Of a stretch of 64,000 nt of DNA, positions 1 through 9,339 are shown piece after piece (position 1 is the first letter of the stretch; each line of letters opens with the position of its first letter). Made by a program: the position numbers and the translations under genes. Source of the DNA: Gari tellinella (lineage: Eukaryota; Mollusca; Bivalvia; Cardiida; Psammobiidae); assembly GCA_922989275.2 (NCBI GenBank), contig OV277867.1, positions 44,382,070 to 44,446,069 on the forward strand. The letters are read 5' to 3'. The notes under the pieces are model-generated. The model saw only the letters and a program-made list of their open reading frames with translations. It was not told the origin of the DNA and did not search any database.

Positions 1-109
1 CAAACAGTTTGGATCCTGATGAGATGCCGCTTTAAGCGGCATCTCATCAGGATCCAAACTGTTTGCAAAGGTTACCATGGTTTTCCCGCTAGCATACAAA
101 GAGTTCAGC
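1..109 (+). mobile_element. Family A MITE, right part (cut by window edge)
   Basis: Bases 1-30 and 36-65 form a perfect 30-bp inverted repeat around a 5-base loop; the arm begins CAAACAGTTTGGATCCTGAT and the tip is GCCGC. It is followed by the family A right flank with CCCGCTAGCATACAAAGAGTT. Full family A copies (for example 26798-27016) are about 220 bp, start TTAA + CCCTTTGCATGCTGGG and end in the inverted form. TTAA ends with a CCC start are typical of piggyBac-type elements. The left half lies outside the window. Confidence 0.8.
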
Positions 110-249
110 ATGAGCAGAATTTAATACTTGTCATAAATAGAAACATGATCAACTTCTAATAACCTTTGAGATTCTAAAAATGCACCATCTGCTCAAAACC
201 TGAAATTTTACCCAACTCATCTGCGTCTGTACAGTTACACAATCTACAC

Positions 250-322
250 ACCAACTTGTTTGGATCCTAATCAGACGCGGAGACCCTTAATATCTGATAG
301 GGATCCAAACCATTTATAGGTG
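250..322 (+). repeat. Degenerate family A hairpin
   Basis: TTGTTTGGATCCTAATCAGA pairs imperfectly with the downstream GGGATCCAAACCATTT. Arms are eroded. No TTAA ends can be traced. Confidence 0.6.
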
Positions 323-625
323 AGCGCACTGTCTAAATTCCCTGTAGTAATAAGGGTTTAAAAGTATGGCTGTAATTTGAAGCTAACCATCAAACACTGC
401 CACGAGTAAATGCACAAAATTAGCACAAATCAGCAACCTCATTAGCTTCAGATGTGATGATAAAAATCATTTCAAACACTATTGATTGAGTGACCTTTCC
501 ATTACCAGCTTGCTAGATACAACATGTCAATTTAAACTTCCATTTTAACATTAAGTTTTTTCCGCAAATTTTTTTACAGAAGCGCTTATGATGACTAATA
601 AAAGTCTGACTCATGACTGGAATGA

Positions 626-702
626 AACAGACGCACAGACAGACACACACAGAGTTAGACATGTCAGCACGTAAAGATTGACACACAAACATACACACAA
701 AC
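626..702. repeat. CA/GA-rich low-complexity tract
   Basis: Runs of ACAGAC, ACACAC and ACACAAAC. A cysteine-rich open frame on the minus strand here is produced by the simple repeat and is not credible as a gene. Confidence 0.6.
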
Positions 703-717
703 CAGTAAATCTACCAA

Positions 718-819
718 ACACTGTGGATCCTGATCACACCCCACATTCATTGGGCTCCAAAATGGATCCAGGCTGATTGCAACGAATTTCAAAACTAGTT
801 TCCAGTGTTAAAGGGTTAA
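718..819 (+). repeat. Degenerate family A/C hairpin relic
   Basis: GTGGATCCTGATCACACCCC pairs loosely with GGGCTCCAAAATGGATCCAG. The stretch ends in AAAGGGTTAA, whose TTAA is shared with the next family B element. Confidence 0.5.
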
Positions 820-1066
820 CCCATTACCCCATAGCCTGTTTCAAGTAATAAATATAGGTAACCACTAAATCAGGTTGAAAGTAAAGCAGAATGTGCCTTA
901 AGGCACATTCTGCTTTACTTTCAGCCTGCTTTAAGCTATTACCTGCTAGAATAAGGAAAGTATTAAATATGACACATATTTATTACGGTATAATTTGGAA
1001 CTATTTTCTTCAGCGGATGAATACAATGTATGTGCTAAAAGTCGCTTCTATAAGGGAAAGGGTTAA
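816..1066 (+). mobile_element. Family B MITE (complete, 251 bp)
   Basis: Reference layout of family B: TTAACCCATTACCCCATA terminus, GCCTGTTTCTAG-like left arm, a central palindrome GGTTGAAAGTAAAGCAGAAT...GGCACATTCTGCTTTACTTT, the segment GGAACTATTTTCTTCAGCGG, and an inverted terminus ending GGGTTAA. Both ends are TTAA, the target duplication of piggyBac/Kolobok-type elements (shown by the nested copies at 19110-19607 and 50179-50435). The open frame reading through it is a by-product. Here the terminal repeat pair is imperfect (right end AAGGGAAAGGGTTAA). Confidence 0.9.
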
Positions 1067-1454
1067 ACAAGAAAGACCTAATATTATTGAGAAAGTCACA
1101 CCTGTGATAGACTGGGAACCAATCAATTTGCCAGAAATAACCAGGTAATTGTCAGATCAGCACTTTTACATCAAGTAATTTGTAGATTTGCACCTTTTAT
1201 CTATCATAGAACAGCTTTTCATTAATTGCGCAACACATAAACACGGGAACAATTGATTATTCTTGTCTGTCTGGGCTTCAGATTGTAGCGAAGAGGCACA
1301 GAACTGATCACTAGCTGTCTCGCCATTTATTAACTCTTCTCACGATCAACAAGTTTTCTTTTTCGAGAAAAAAATACAGTTTTCTTTAATTCTTTCCTAC
1401 ACAGCCATAAGTGCAAATATGTCATATCAAACTGTGTTTAAGGCATGATACCGC
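1067..1454. other. Unassigned stretch
   Basis: No repeat family, coding exon or RNA gene recognised. Composition is ordinary and AT-rich. Confidence 0.5.
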
Positions 1455-1704
1455 TTAACCCTTTACCTGATAGTCTATTTCTAGTATTGAAGATAGGTTA
1501 CTAGTTAAAGCAGGTTGAAAGTAAAGCAGAATGCGCTTAAGGCGCATTCTGCTTTACTTTCAGCCTGCTTTAAGCTATCCTGTGCTAGAATATATCGAAA
1601 ATTTTCCCTATAATATATATTAAATTATTAAATTGGAACTATTTTCTTCAGCGGAGGAATAAATTAAATACGCTAAAAGTCGCTTCTATTGGGGAAAGGG
1701 TTAA
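1455..1704 (+). mobile_element. Family B MITE (complete)
   Basis: TTAACCCTTTACCTGATAG start, perfect central hairpin with tip GAATGCGC-TTAAG-GCGCATTC, end GGGGAAAGGGTTAA. About 250 bp, intact at both ends. Confidence 0.9.
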
Positions 1705-1732
1705 TTTCATTGTGCTCATGCAGAGGAAAGAA

Positions 1733-1845
1733 TTAACCCATTATTTCATAGCCTATTTCTAGAATTTAAGATAGGTGATCACTTAAAGCAGGTTGAAAAT
1801 AAAGCAGAATGTGCCTTAAGGCTACCATCTGCTAGGATATAGTGC
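1733..1845 (+). mobile_element. Family B MITE, left half
   Basis: Starts TTAACCCATTATTTCATAGC and keeps the left arm to GAATGTGCCTTAAGG. The right arm and right end are missing: the sequence jumps to GCTACCATCTGCTAGGATAT and then leaves the family. Confidence 0.8.
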
Positions 1846-1912
1846 ATCCTACCCTTATGCCCACCCATGGCACTCACACTACTCCAGCCAATGCACTACC
1901 ATATATGCCTGG

Positions 1913-1989
1913 TTCTTTCATGTAGACCTATTTCAGTGAAGCATAGTTCTTTCATGTAGACCTATTTCAGTGAAGCATAGTTCTTTCAT
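1913..1989. repeat. 34-bp tandem duplication
   Basis: The unit TTCTTTCATGTAGACCTATT... (34 bp) occurs twice without change, at 1913-1946 and 1947-1980, followed by a 9-bp partial third copy. Perfect identity suggests a recent slip or an assembly duplication. Confidence 0.9.
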
Positions 1990-2277
1990 CACTGCCTACC
2001 AGATTTACAGTCAGACAAGCCAGCTTCTGGCCATTACTTGTATAGTTTATGAAGTGACCCATGCGAATACCTTCCCACTACAAAGCCCCATCAGTAATTA
2101 AACAATTCCCTGATACCCAATAACTTAACTGTTTCCCTCCCCGGGAGCAGTAAAACAATCAACAACAATTAGTTTATCCCATGACCAACTCTTTCCAACC
2201 TCTCCATAAGTAGTATCTTCCTCATAAAATTTCCTACAGTTAACCCATAAATGCCTATTGTCCACTAAAATAGATAT

Positions 2278-2346
2278 TAGTGGTGTAGACCCTGATTAGA
2301 AGCTGCATTTTGAGGCGTCTGACATCAGGGTTTACACTGTTTGCTG
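2278..2346. repeat. Degenerate family C-type hairpin
   Basis: GTGTAGACCCTGATTAGAAG pairs with GACATCAGGGTTTACACTGT. Surrounding flanks are not recognised. Confidence 0.6.
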
Positions 2347-3047
2347 CCAAACAATCTGCTGTATGAATAGACAAACTCTACAGTGTCTTTTAAAGTTTAG
2401 ATACACTTGTAAATCTATAAAAAAAAATCTTCTAACAAGCACATAAGGCAGATTTCATTGCAATATCTAGGTTAGCAAATAATACTATCTGTAAAGCAAA
2501 TTTGAAATATTACTACTTTGATTTTTCTCTCCAAAATGAGACTGTCTGAAAAATCATGCTTGTGTAATATTCATTCAATACCGAAGAACCTAATATCATA
2601 CCAGTAGAGACACTGTTTGCTTTCACCAGAACTAGACTTTCAATTGTGGGAAACGATGTATTTTATGACCAGCTATGGAACCATTTCTTAGAACGGACAG
2701 ACAGATATATTGGCTGTAACTTGTTCCCAGCTCTGGCTCGGAGCGTCAATGAAAGCTGCCTGGGTATCTGTGGTTTTATTACTACGAGAGTGATCACGAG
2801 CCCCATTGTTCAGAGTGAAAATTACCTATTAAACAGCAATTACCTCACTTGAGAGATCATCGCCTCTCGCTAGACAGTGTGCCAGGAACATAGTGCCTAG
2901 CCAGATATAGCATGCACAAGCCTAGTGCTGCGGGCTTTTTATTATGCTGGTGAGCATAAATAAAGTTAAGCTGCTCAGACATACAATGATACACATCCAA
3001 CAAAACCATGTGAAATGGTAAAAGCTTGCTAGTGGCTTTTTCTTGAA
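2347..3047. other. Unassigned stretch
   Basis: About 700 bp with no recognised repeat or exon. Open frames present (for example 2646-2852 on the plus strand) lack start context, splice signals or recognisable protein character. Confidence 0.4.
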
Positions 3048-3255
3048 TTAACTCTCTCAACACTAAGTAACTCTTGTGGGTTATCGGGTTCTCTTGTGGA
3101 TCTTTATGGAATTCTGGGTAGTTAAATAGATACTGGTCTAAGTTAGCAAACATTGTAGACCCAGATAAGAGGGCTCCCACAGGAGCCCTCTGATCTGGGT
3201 CTACACTGTTGCAAAGAGTATATTTCAAATATGTCCATGGTGTTGCAAGAGTTAA
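3048..3255 (+). mobile_element. Family C2 MITE (TTAA ends)
   Basis: Begins TTAACTCTCTCAACACTAAG and ends GTGTTGCAAGAGTTAA. The core is GTAGACCCAGATAAGAGGGC against GAGCCCTCTGATCTGGGTCT. A second copy at 32944-33155 shares both ends and the internal AACTCTTGTGGGTTAT-like segment but has lost most of the hairpin. This defines C2 as separate from C (TTTCCTCCCTG ends). Confidence 0.8.
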
Positions 3256-3378
3256 CATTTACTCATTGACACCTAAACATTTAAAAGGATCATTTCAGTT
3301 TCAAATTAAGTATATTCCATTTTGACTATTTAGGGTTGTTTGATTTGGGGGATTCTACCATTTGCAATAAGTTCATTA

Positions 3379-3584
3379 CAGTAAAACCTCGCTATTACGA
3401 CCACTAAAACGAAGGCTAATTGATTGTATAATAGAGAGGTGACAGCTTAAAGCAAGGTGACAATGAAACAGAAAGCTCCTAAGGAGCTTTCTGTTTCACT
3501 GTCACCTTGCTTTAAGCGGTCACTTACCGTAAAACACCCTAATAATTAACATAATTTAGTGGTCGTAATAGAGAGGTTTTACTG
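3379..3584 (+). mobile_element. Family D pogo/Tigger-like MITE (206 bp)
   Basis: TA target duplications (3377-3378, 3585-3586) flank CAGTAAAACCTCGCTATTAC...GTAATAGAGAGGTTTTACTG, a terminal inverted repeat of about 30 bp. CAGTNNAACCTC ends with a TA target are typical of pogo/Tigger elements of the Tc1/mariner group. The centre is a 35-bp palindrome, AAAGCAAGGTGACAATGAAA with tip GCTCCT/AGGAGC. Three copies here (this one, 15532-15737, 46838-47043) are all exactly 206 bp. Confidence 0.9.
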
Positions 3585-3638
3585 TATAAAGTACATGTAT
3601 CCAAATTTTCACAGCAAAATAATGAATAGCACACTTAC

Positions 3639-3738
3639 CTATTGGCCATACAGCAAAAACAGCACATGAAAATAGAAAATAGGAAAACATTAATATATAT
3701 AACGAGACTACTATTAGTTTATAAAGATGCGTAATCAT
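3639..3738 (-). CDS. Possible signal/TM-coding exon with GTAAGT donor
   Basis: Read on the minus strand, a Met at 3738 is followed by a strongly hydrophobic stretch (IVVSLYILMFSYFLFSCAVF) and the segment ends CCA ATA G followed by GTAAGTGTG, a consensus 5' splice site. This could be a first exon coding a signal peptide or a membrane segment. A related segment with the same donor lies at 33936-34010, where the frame is shifted. AT-rich DNA often encodes hydrophobic runs by chance, and no acceptor-flanked partner exon was found, so this is weak. Confidence 0.25.
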
Positions 3739-3892
3739 TTAAATTTTCACAGTATAACCCTTATCCTGTAATTGTGCCTACTCCTTCAAACCTTATCACT
3801 ACTAATGTACACATTGTTTACCTCAAATTCTGCTTACAAAACTGACCCATGAAAGAATAAATGATAAATGATAGTGAATGCGTGTCCACCAG

Positions 3893-3986
3893 TTCGGTCT
3901 CAGATCAGATACCAGGTTACATGACTTGCTAATCTGGATTCAAACTGTTTGTCTCAGTCTGGTTGCAACTAGAAGGTTAAGGGTTA
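3893..3986 (+). repeat. Degenerate family A copy
   Basis: GTCTCAGATCAGATACCAGG and AATCTGGATTCAAACTGTTT are eroded hairpin arms. The end AGGTTAAGGGTTAA fits a TTAA terminus. Confidence 0.5.
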
Positions 3987-4145
3987 AACTAAAAGTCTTG
4001 TACCTGTCATGTAGACTTTGTCAGATGTCATGAACTGTGCCAGAAAGTGTTTACAGTGACATTTCAAGTCTACAAATGCTCTATAACCCTTTCCTCCATT
4101 TTAAGCCACCTCTATATAACCAATTTAATGGCAAGATACTGCTTA

Positions 4146-4201
4146 TAACAAGATGAAAGTAAAGCAGAATGCTAGCTTTACTTTCATCTTGCTTTAAGCT
4201 G
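4146..4201. repeat. Core-1 palindrome with short tip
   Basis: AACAAGATGAAAGTAAAGCA pairs with GCTTTACTTTCATCTTGCTT. The tip is reduced to GAATGCTAGC. The preceding CCCTTTCCTCCATTTTAAG suggests a TTAA-type element whose ends are degraded. Confidence 0.7.
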
Positions 4202-4311
4202 CCACTTAATTTCAACACAGTTTTTGAATATTCAATTTTGGCACTTATGTAGGCACCCTATGGCACCTCTGTTCAAGAAAGGGTATTAAACACTTTCTTC
4301 CATGGCAAATT

Positions 4312-4504
4312 CAGGGCCCCAGATAAGGGGAGTATTTCAAAAACTAAAATCTTTATTTTTGCATTAAACCCTATGGTGTCACTACTCCTTAGAATCATCT
4401 CAAAGAGACGATTCTAATGAGTAGTAAAATCATAGGATTTGGTGCTGAAATGAGTGAGAAAATGTTGAATTCGTTCAGTTTACTCCCCCTTATCTGGAGC
4501 CCTG
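4312..4504 (+). mobile_element. Family E hAT-like MITE
   Basis: Termini CAGGGCCCCAGATAAGGGGA and CCCCTTATCTGGAGCCCTG. The core is the palindrome TGTCACTACTCCTTAGAATC/GATTCTAATGAGTAGTAAAA around CTCAAAGAG. Other copies show 6-bp target duplications (see 44305-44497). Here the flanks CAAATT/GCAATA are not a clean duplication. Confidence 0.85.
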
Positions 4505-4591
4505 GCAATATAAGAGCAAATCACATAAAACAAACTGACATAACAGAGTTAGAAGTTCTTAGTTTTATATAAGCAGTGAGGTGACAAGTCC

Positions 4592-4842
4592 TTAACCCTT
4601 TCCCACATAGCATATCTCTAGTACTGAATATAGGTGTCCTCTTAAAGCAGGTTGAAAGTAAAGCAGAATGCGCTTTAAGCGCATTCTGCTTTACTTTCAG
4701 CCTGCTTTAAGCTATCATCTGCTAGAATATAGAAAATATTTTGTATTGTACATATTTATGAATGTATAAATTGGAACTATTTTCTTCAGGGCAAGAATAA
4801 ACTGAATGCGCTAAAAGGCGCTTCTATGGGGGAAAGGGTTAA
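4592..4842 (+). mobile_element. Family B MITE (complete, 251 bp)
   Basis: TTAACCCTTTCCCACATAGC start, perfect hairpin with tip GAATGCGCTTTAAGCGCATTC, and right end AAGGCGCTTCTATGGGGGAA + AGGGTTAA. The TTAA at its right end also opens the next fragment. Confidence 0.9.
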
Positions 4843-4988
4843 AGCAAGTTAAAAAGTAACTCAGAAAGGATCCTATATGAGCTTTCTGCTTAACTTTCAT
4901 CATGCTTAATAAAGTAGCCCTCTTCTTAAAATACAGTTTGACAACATTCTGATTTGAAGTTTTGCTGGATATGGAGGAAAGGGTTAAT
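4843..4988 (+). repeat. Core-1 fragment between TTAA sites
   Basis: AAGTAACTCAGAAAGGATCC pairs imperfectly with GAGCTTTCTGCTTAACTTTC. The fragment ends TGGAGGAAAGGGTTAA. Probably a degraded TTAA element abutting the copy at 4592-4842. Confidence 0.5.
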
Positions 4989-4997
4989 AAATTTGGA

Positions 4998-5252
4998 TTA
5001 ACTCTTTCCTCCCTGAAACTTTAAATGGACAATTCCAGTTTCCATTTCGGTTTAGTCTATTTCTGACTTTAAGGATTGTTTTTGTCAATGTTTGACTTTA
5101 TGACAAACAGTGAAGACCCTGATCAGAGGGCTCCTTTCGGAGCCCTCTGATCTGGGTCTTCACTGTTTGCATAGGACAAGATTAGTGTACTATTCACATG
5201 TCCACTGTTTGAAAAGGATGCCTATATGCGGGACTTGGGTTCAAAGGGTTAA
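4998..5252 (+). mobile_element. Family C MITE (complete, 255 bp)
   Basis: Reference family C copy: TTAACTCTTTCCTCCCTGAA start, a conserved TTTCTGACTTTAAGGATTGT segment, hairpin GACAAACAGTGAAGACCCTG...GGGTCTTCACTGTTTGCATA with tip GGGCTCCTTTCGGAGCCC, a second small palindrome ATTCACATGTCC, and right end CTTGGGTTCAAAGGGTTAA. TTAA at both ends. Confidence 0.9.
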
Positions 5253-5336
5253 GATTATTCAGTGGTGAAAAGAAATAGAGCATTATGTATTGATTTTGAC
5301 TTAAGTTTATTTCGGAACTCTTTTAGTTAACTCTTT

Positions 5337-5741
5337 GCATGCTGACTATGAAACCCCTGACTACCTTTTACAAACATTTTGGATCCAGATGAGACACAGT
5401 GTAACTCGGCATCTCATCAGGATCCAAATTGCTTCACACTCTGATACTATTTTGAAATTAAATTTTCAAAAAATTTAACTTTAGAACAGAAGAGGTTATT
5501 GTTGCTTACAGTACAACCCCCTATTATGACCACTATAAGTGTTAATTATTGGATGTTTAAGGCAGGTGACTGCTTAAAGCAAGGTGACAGTGAAACAGAA
5601 AGCTCCTTTAGGAGCTTTCTGTTTCACCATCACGTTGCTTTAAGATAACACCTGTCATTTTTACAATTAGCATTCGATTTAGTGGTCGTAATAGTGGGGT
5701 TGTACTGTACGACAAAATTACTTAGCACTCTAAAGAGTTAA
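5337..5741 (-). mobile_element. Family A MITE split by a family D insertion
   Basis: Starts TTAACTCTTTGCATGCTGAC (inverted family A end), hairpin TTTTGGATCCAGATGAGACA/ATCTCATCAGGATCCAAATT, then TTTAGAACAG...TTGTTGCT, interrupted by the family D copy 5519-5707. It resumes GACAAAATTACTTAGCACTC and closes AAAGAGTTAA. Removing D restores a family A layout of about 215 bp. Confidence 0.85.
5519..5707 (+). mobile_element. Family D MITE nested in family A
   Basis: TA (5517-5518, 5708-5709) flanks CAGTACAACCCCCTATTATG...GTAATAGTGGGGTTGTACTG. Core AAAGCAAGGTGACAGTGAAA with tip GAAAGCTCCTTTAGGAGC. Younger than the family A host at 5337-5741. Confidence 0.9.
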
Positions 5742-5988
5742 AGCTGCAGTGCACATACTCACTGTGGCAACGAAGCGCCTCAGAAAACACATTCACACAG
5801 CAGTAGTGCATGCAATATTTATCATGCACTCGAAATCCTGCATTTAGCAATTAATATTTCATCGCAAGGAATTCAGAAAATCTCGTAATCTGGAAAGACC
5901 TTGTTACTATTAATCACATAACAAACAGCATGAGTTATCATATGTAGTCAGGCTTTCTTTATTGACCTGTATAATAACATGTAATGGA

Positions 5989-6240
5989 TTAACCCATTAC
6001 CAAATTTTTAAAGATATGCTTTTTTACGCCTTCAATTTATTTCTCCACTTACGAAAATAGCTCCTATTTTATACAGTCATGAATATGTACCAAAGGAAAT
6101 CTTTTCTATACCCTAGCAGATTTTAAATGTAAGACAAAAGTAATGCAGAAAGCTCCTATCAAAGGAAGCTTTCTGTATTTAGCTGTTTCATGCATAACTT
6201 TTCTTCTGCATTAAGCAGCCACCTGCCTTTAAGACTGTCC
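5989..6240 (-). mobile_element. Chimera of family B end and family F core
   Basis: Opens TTAACCCATTACCAAATTTT with the family B TTTACGCC/TTTATTTCTCC segment up to CCTAGCAGATT, then switches to the family F palindrome ACAAAAGTAATGCAGAAAGC and its partner. No right family B end is present. Confidence 0.7.
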
Positions 6241-6647
6241 ATGAATATTTATATTCTTTTGAATCACCATTTCACAGTGTTTTAACCATTTATTTTGCAT
6301 TTGCAAACATTGGAACTTCACTAGATTGAAACTGCTTTGCAAGTAGCCTCTGGCCAAAAAGAGCTGTTTAAATTGAGCAGATCAAAATCGATTAATTTCC
6401 AGAAGTGCTTGTACGAATATTACCATTATTACTATTCAGATCATGAATGCAGTAGTTAATCACATTTTTAAATCAATGGCGGATCTGTTGTTTTAAGACA
6501 TTGTGTGCATCCTCCAAAAATCAACACATTTCAAGTCAACACCCATGCAATAAAATACCTTATTCTACTAATACCCGATGTACAATGGCGTCTCTCAGAT
6601 ATACAGCAGTCACTCATTACAGAATCACGGTATTCTCTGAAGATGCT
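6241..6647. other. Unassigned stretch
   Basis: No recognised repeat or exon. A plus-strand open frame at 6501-6746 runs into a family F hairpin and is not supported as a gene. Confidence 0.4.
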
Positions 6648-6725
6648 AAATGCAGAACAAAAGTAAGGCAGAATCTAAGCTCCTGTAGGAGCTTTCTGCA
6701 TTACTTTCATCCTGCAATAAGACAC
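6648..6725 (+). repeat. Family F palindrome
   Basis: AATGCAGAACAAAAGTAAGG pairs with TGCATTACTTTCATCCTGCA. Tip GCTCCTGTAGGAGC. TA-flanked ends are not visible here. Confidence 0.75.
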
Positions 6726-6727
6726 CG

Positions 6728-7290
6728 CTATTATAAAAGAATATAAAATAATCTTCTTTTGAAAAGTCATGCTAAACCAGTATATAGCAATCAAAGTGGG
6801 TCCAAACAAGACACCCTAATACCCCAACCCCTCCCTTCCTCTTTGTATCACCCACACTCCTCCCTCATTAATTAATCCTTGATCCACTCCTGCAAATCAC
6901 TGGTGAAATATTGGAAGTGAATTTAGAGAAGTTTAATTACAGAGTGTGAATAGGGTAAGTACTGTTGGGCAATGACAATACCAACCAACTCAATTACACA
7001 GTTAACGCACCATTGTGTGCAAGCCCCATTTTTTTTGTTTCTTTCGTTGGCAGATTAAATTACGTCTTGCATGCCTCACAACATGTAATCTGCATACCAA
7101 ATACCCACCGCTTGATGAGAATTACAACACTTTCAACACTGCTACTGTCATCTCAAGGTCAAGGTCACCTGATTATGCAAATCATGGGCAACTTCATAAT
7201 TTCATCCCTTTGTCTGCCCTAGACATTATATTTAATCTTTATTGAGACTAAATTGACTAGCATTTTGCAAACAGTTATTTTCAGTATGCT
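6728..7290. other. Unassigned stretch
   Basis: Includes a C-rich segment (CCCCAACCCCTCCCTTCCTC, 6822-6841) and two overlapping short open frames with no recognisable protein character. Confidence 0.4.
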
Positions 7291-7541
7291 TTAACCTATT
7301 ACCCCATAGCCTGTTTTTAGTTTTCAAGATATGTGACCACTTAAGCAGGTTGAAAGTAAAGCAGAATGCGCCTTATGGCGCATTCTGCTTTACTTTCAGC
7401 CTGCTTTAAGCTATTATCTGCTAAAATATGGAAAATATTTCTTATGATTTTAATTTGTGACAATATAAATTAGAACTATTTTCTTCAGTAGAGAAAGTAA
7501 TTATAGACGTAAAAAGGCGTATTTATGGGGTAATGGGTTAA
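7291..7541 (+). mobile_element. Family B MITE (complete, 251 bp)
   Basis: TTAACCTATTACCCCATAGC to GGGGTAATGGGTTAA. Perfect hairpin tip GCGCCTTATGGCGC. First of three abutting family B units. Confidence 0.9.
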
Positions 7542-7542
7542 A

Positions 7543-7742
7543 TTAACTCTTTACTCCATAGATACCCCTTTTTATGCATTTAATTCATTTTTCGAAAGAA
7601 GAAAATAGTTCCAATAGGCACATTCTGCTATACATTCCTTTAGCTATACATTCCTTTAGGCACATTCTGCTATACATTCAACCTGCTTTAAATGGTTCCT
7701 GTCTTCAAAACTATAGAAACTGACAATGGAGTAAATGGTTAA
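7543..7742 (-). mobile_element. Family B MITE, inverted, rearranged core
   Basis: TTAACTCTTTACTCCATAGA start and GGAGTAAATGGTTAA end. The left hairpin arm is missing and replaced by tandem copies of TATACATTCCTTTAGC and GGCACATTCTGC. Confidence 0.8.
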
Positions 7743-7876
7743 GCTACAACTTGATAGAATATAGAAAATGTTTCTTGTGATACATTATTCATGATTTTAT
7801 AAATTAAAACTATTTTCTTCAGTGAATGATTATCATAAAGGCTCAAAAACAGTGTATCTATAGAGTAAAGGGTTAA
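7739..7876 (+). mobile_element. Family B MITE, right half
   Basis: Begins at the shared TTAA, lacks the left half and hairpin, and continues from CTTGATAGAATATAGAAAAT to GAGTAAAGGGTTAA. The TTAA 7739-7742 serves both neighbours. Confidence 0.8.
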
Positions 7877-8621
7877 GCTAACATCTTATTTGTATTTTTG
7901 CACGGGTGACTCAGAGTGAGTGAGCGAGTTTGGTTTATCATCAACAGTATTTCGGTCCAATATAAGAGGCTTAGAGAGGGTGAAAGGGTTAAAAAGCAAG
8001 ATAAGCTTTGAAATTAAAAGTGTTTTGATCATTTGGAATGTCGTGTGGGCAAAGAAAATGCATTGAAGATACTTAGTGTCCCATTGTTAGATAAGTTATC
8101 CTCATTTGAAATTGGTTGGGCATAATCTTCCAGCCTTTAACGGGTGTGTGAAACTTGCCAATTTAATTGTCACGGCAAATCTGTGCAAATCCAGTTTTTG
8201 TCACCTTCCTTAGGCGTGTGTGGAGAACTGTTTGCTAGAGGATTAAGAATGTGGCGTCTGTCCGTCACACCACACGCAAACTGCTTAATGGATTAAAGAA
8301 ATCATTAATGGCTGGAAACAAGAAATTTATTTCGAACTTAATTTTTATTTGCTGATTTATGCACTACTAAAATAGTAACAACCTGTTAAAAGGAGAGTTC
8401 TAGATTAATCTAAATTCTTCACAGAGAATAAGAATATCAGGGACATACAGATTTATGGTGACACAAATTGCCAAGTTTGTTTGGAATTCTGCTATGGAAA
8501 GAAATTCCTTTCCTTGTTTTATAACCCTTCATTCATATGCTAATTACCCAGTATTGCCGTTAAAATGTTAGAAAATTGTTAAAATGTTTTATCATGCAAA
8601 ATTACAGGAAACAGAAAGCCA
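7877..8621. other. Unassigned stretch
   Basis: About 745 bp with no recognised element except a possible TTAA terminus GGGTGAAAGGGTTAA at 7977-7991. No exon seen. Confidence 0.4.
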
Positions 8622-8809
8622 ATTAATTTCTAAAACTGAAGATAGGCAACGGATTATAGCAGGTTGAAAGTAATCTGCTAGGATAAAAGAAATATTTCTT
8701 ATGGTACATATTTATTACTGTATAAAGTGGAAGAAAGTGGAACTGCTTTCTTCAGTGGAAGAATAAATTTAAGGCATAAAAAAGGTGTGTTTGTTGAGTA
8801 ATGGGTTAA
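8622..8809 (+). mobile_element. Family B MITE lacking the hairpin
   Basis: GGCAACGGATTATAGCAGG then TTGAAAGTAA runs straight into TCTGCTAGGATAAAAG, so the palindrome from mid-left arm to past the right arm is gone while both flanks are kept. Ends GAGTAATGGGTTAA. The left terminus is lost. Confidence 0.8.
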
Positions 8810-8864
8810 ATTAGGTGGCAGCTGAATGCAGATGTCAGTAACTGAGTTGAGTAGTCTTTACCAC

Positions 8865-8933
8865 AGGGGACAGCTAAATGCAGAATTAAAGTAACCTCCA
8901 TAATAAGCTTTCTACATTAATGTTTGTCTTGCA
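8865..8933 (+). repeat. Family F relic
   Basis: CTAAATGCAGAATTAAAGTA and ATTAATGTTTGTCTTGCATT are eroded arms around CTCCATAATAAGC. Confidence 0.5.
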
Positions 8934-9180
8934 TTAACTCTTTCCTCCCTGAAACTTTAAATGGACAATTCCAGTTTCCATCTAAGTCTAGTCCATTTCT
9001 GACTTTAAAGGGTTGTTTTTGTCAATGTTTGGCATTGTGACAAACAGTGAAGACCCTGATCAGAGGGCTCCTTTCGGAGCCCTCTGATCTGGGTCTTCAC
9101 TGTTTGTATAGGACATGTGTACTATTCACATGTACACTGTTTGAAAAGCACGCCTATATGCGGGACTAGGGTTCAAATAG
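8934..9180 (+). mobile_element. Family C MITE, right end lost
   Basis: TTAACTCTTTCCTCCCTGAA to GACTAGGGTTCAAATAG, with the terminal AGGGTTAA missing. Hairpin intact (GACCCTGATCAGAGGGCTCC/GGAGCCCTCTGATCTGGGTC). Confidence 0.9.
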
Positions 9181-9339
9181 ATAAATCACATATACACCTG
9201 TCTGAATTAAGGACTCTCCATGCCTCTTGGTTAAATTACTGGTTGACTTGGTTTGAAATTTTCAGATTGGAGACCTGTGGCGAGTATCCACTTGAAATGG
9301 ACATGACTGCGTTTGTCCAATAACGTACAGTAGCACCTG

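Noticed and set aside
891..1148. 85-codon plus-strand open frame
   Set aside because: Lies almost wholly in a family B MITE. Near-identical peptides (KAHSALLSACFKL) recur from other family B copies on either strand.
2857..3258. 133-codon minus-strand open frame, longest in the window
   Set aside because: Its first third is a family C2 element including the hairpin. The rest has no domain, no splice sites and ordinary AT composition.
5755..5800. Minus-strand CACA/GTGAGTATG donor with an upstream short segment
   Set aside because: The segment after the nearest AG is only about 16 bp; a microexon cannot be supported.
7021..7045. Polypyrimidine TTTTTTTTGTTTCTTTCGTTGGCAG as a splice acceptor for a plus-strand exon
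   Set aside because: It is a good-looking acceptor (AG near 7053) but downstream frames carry no recognisable protein and no donor was found.
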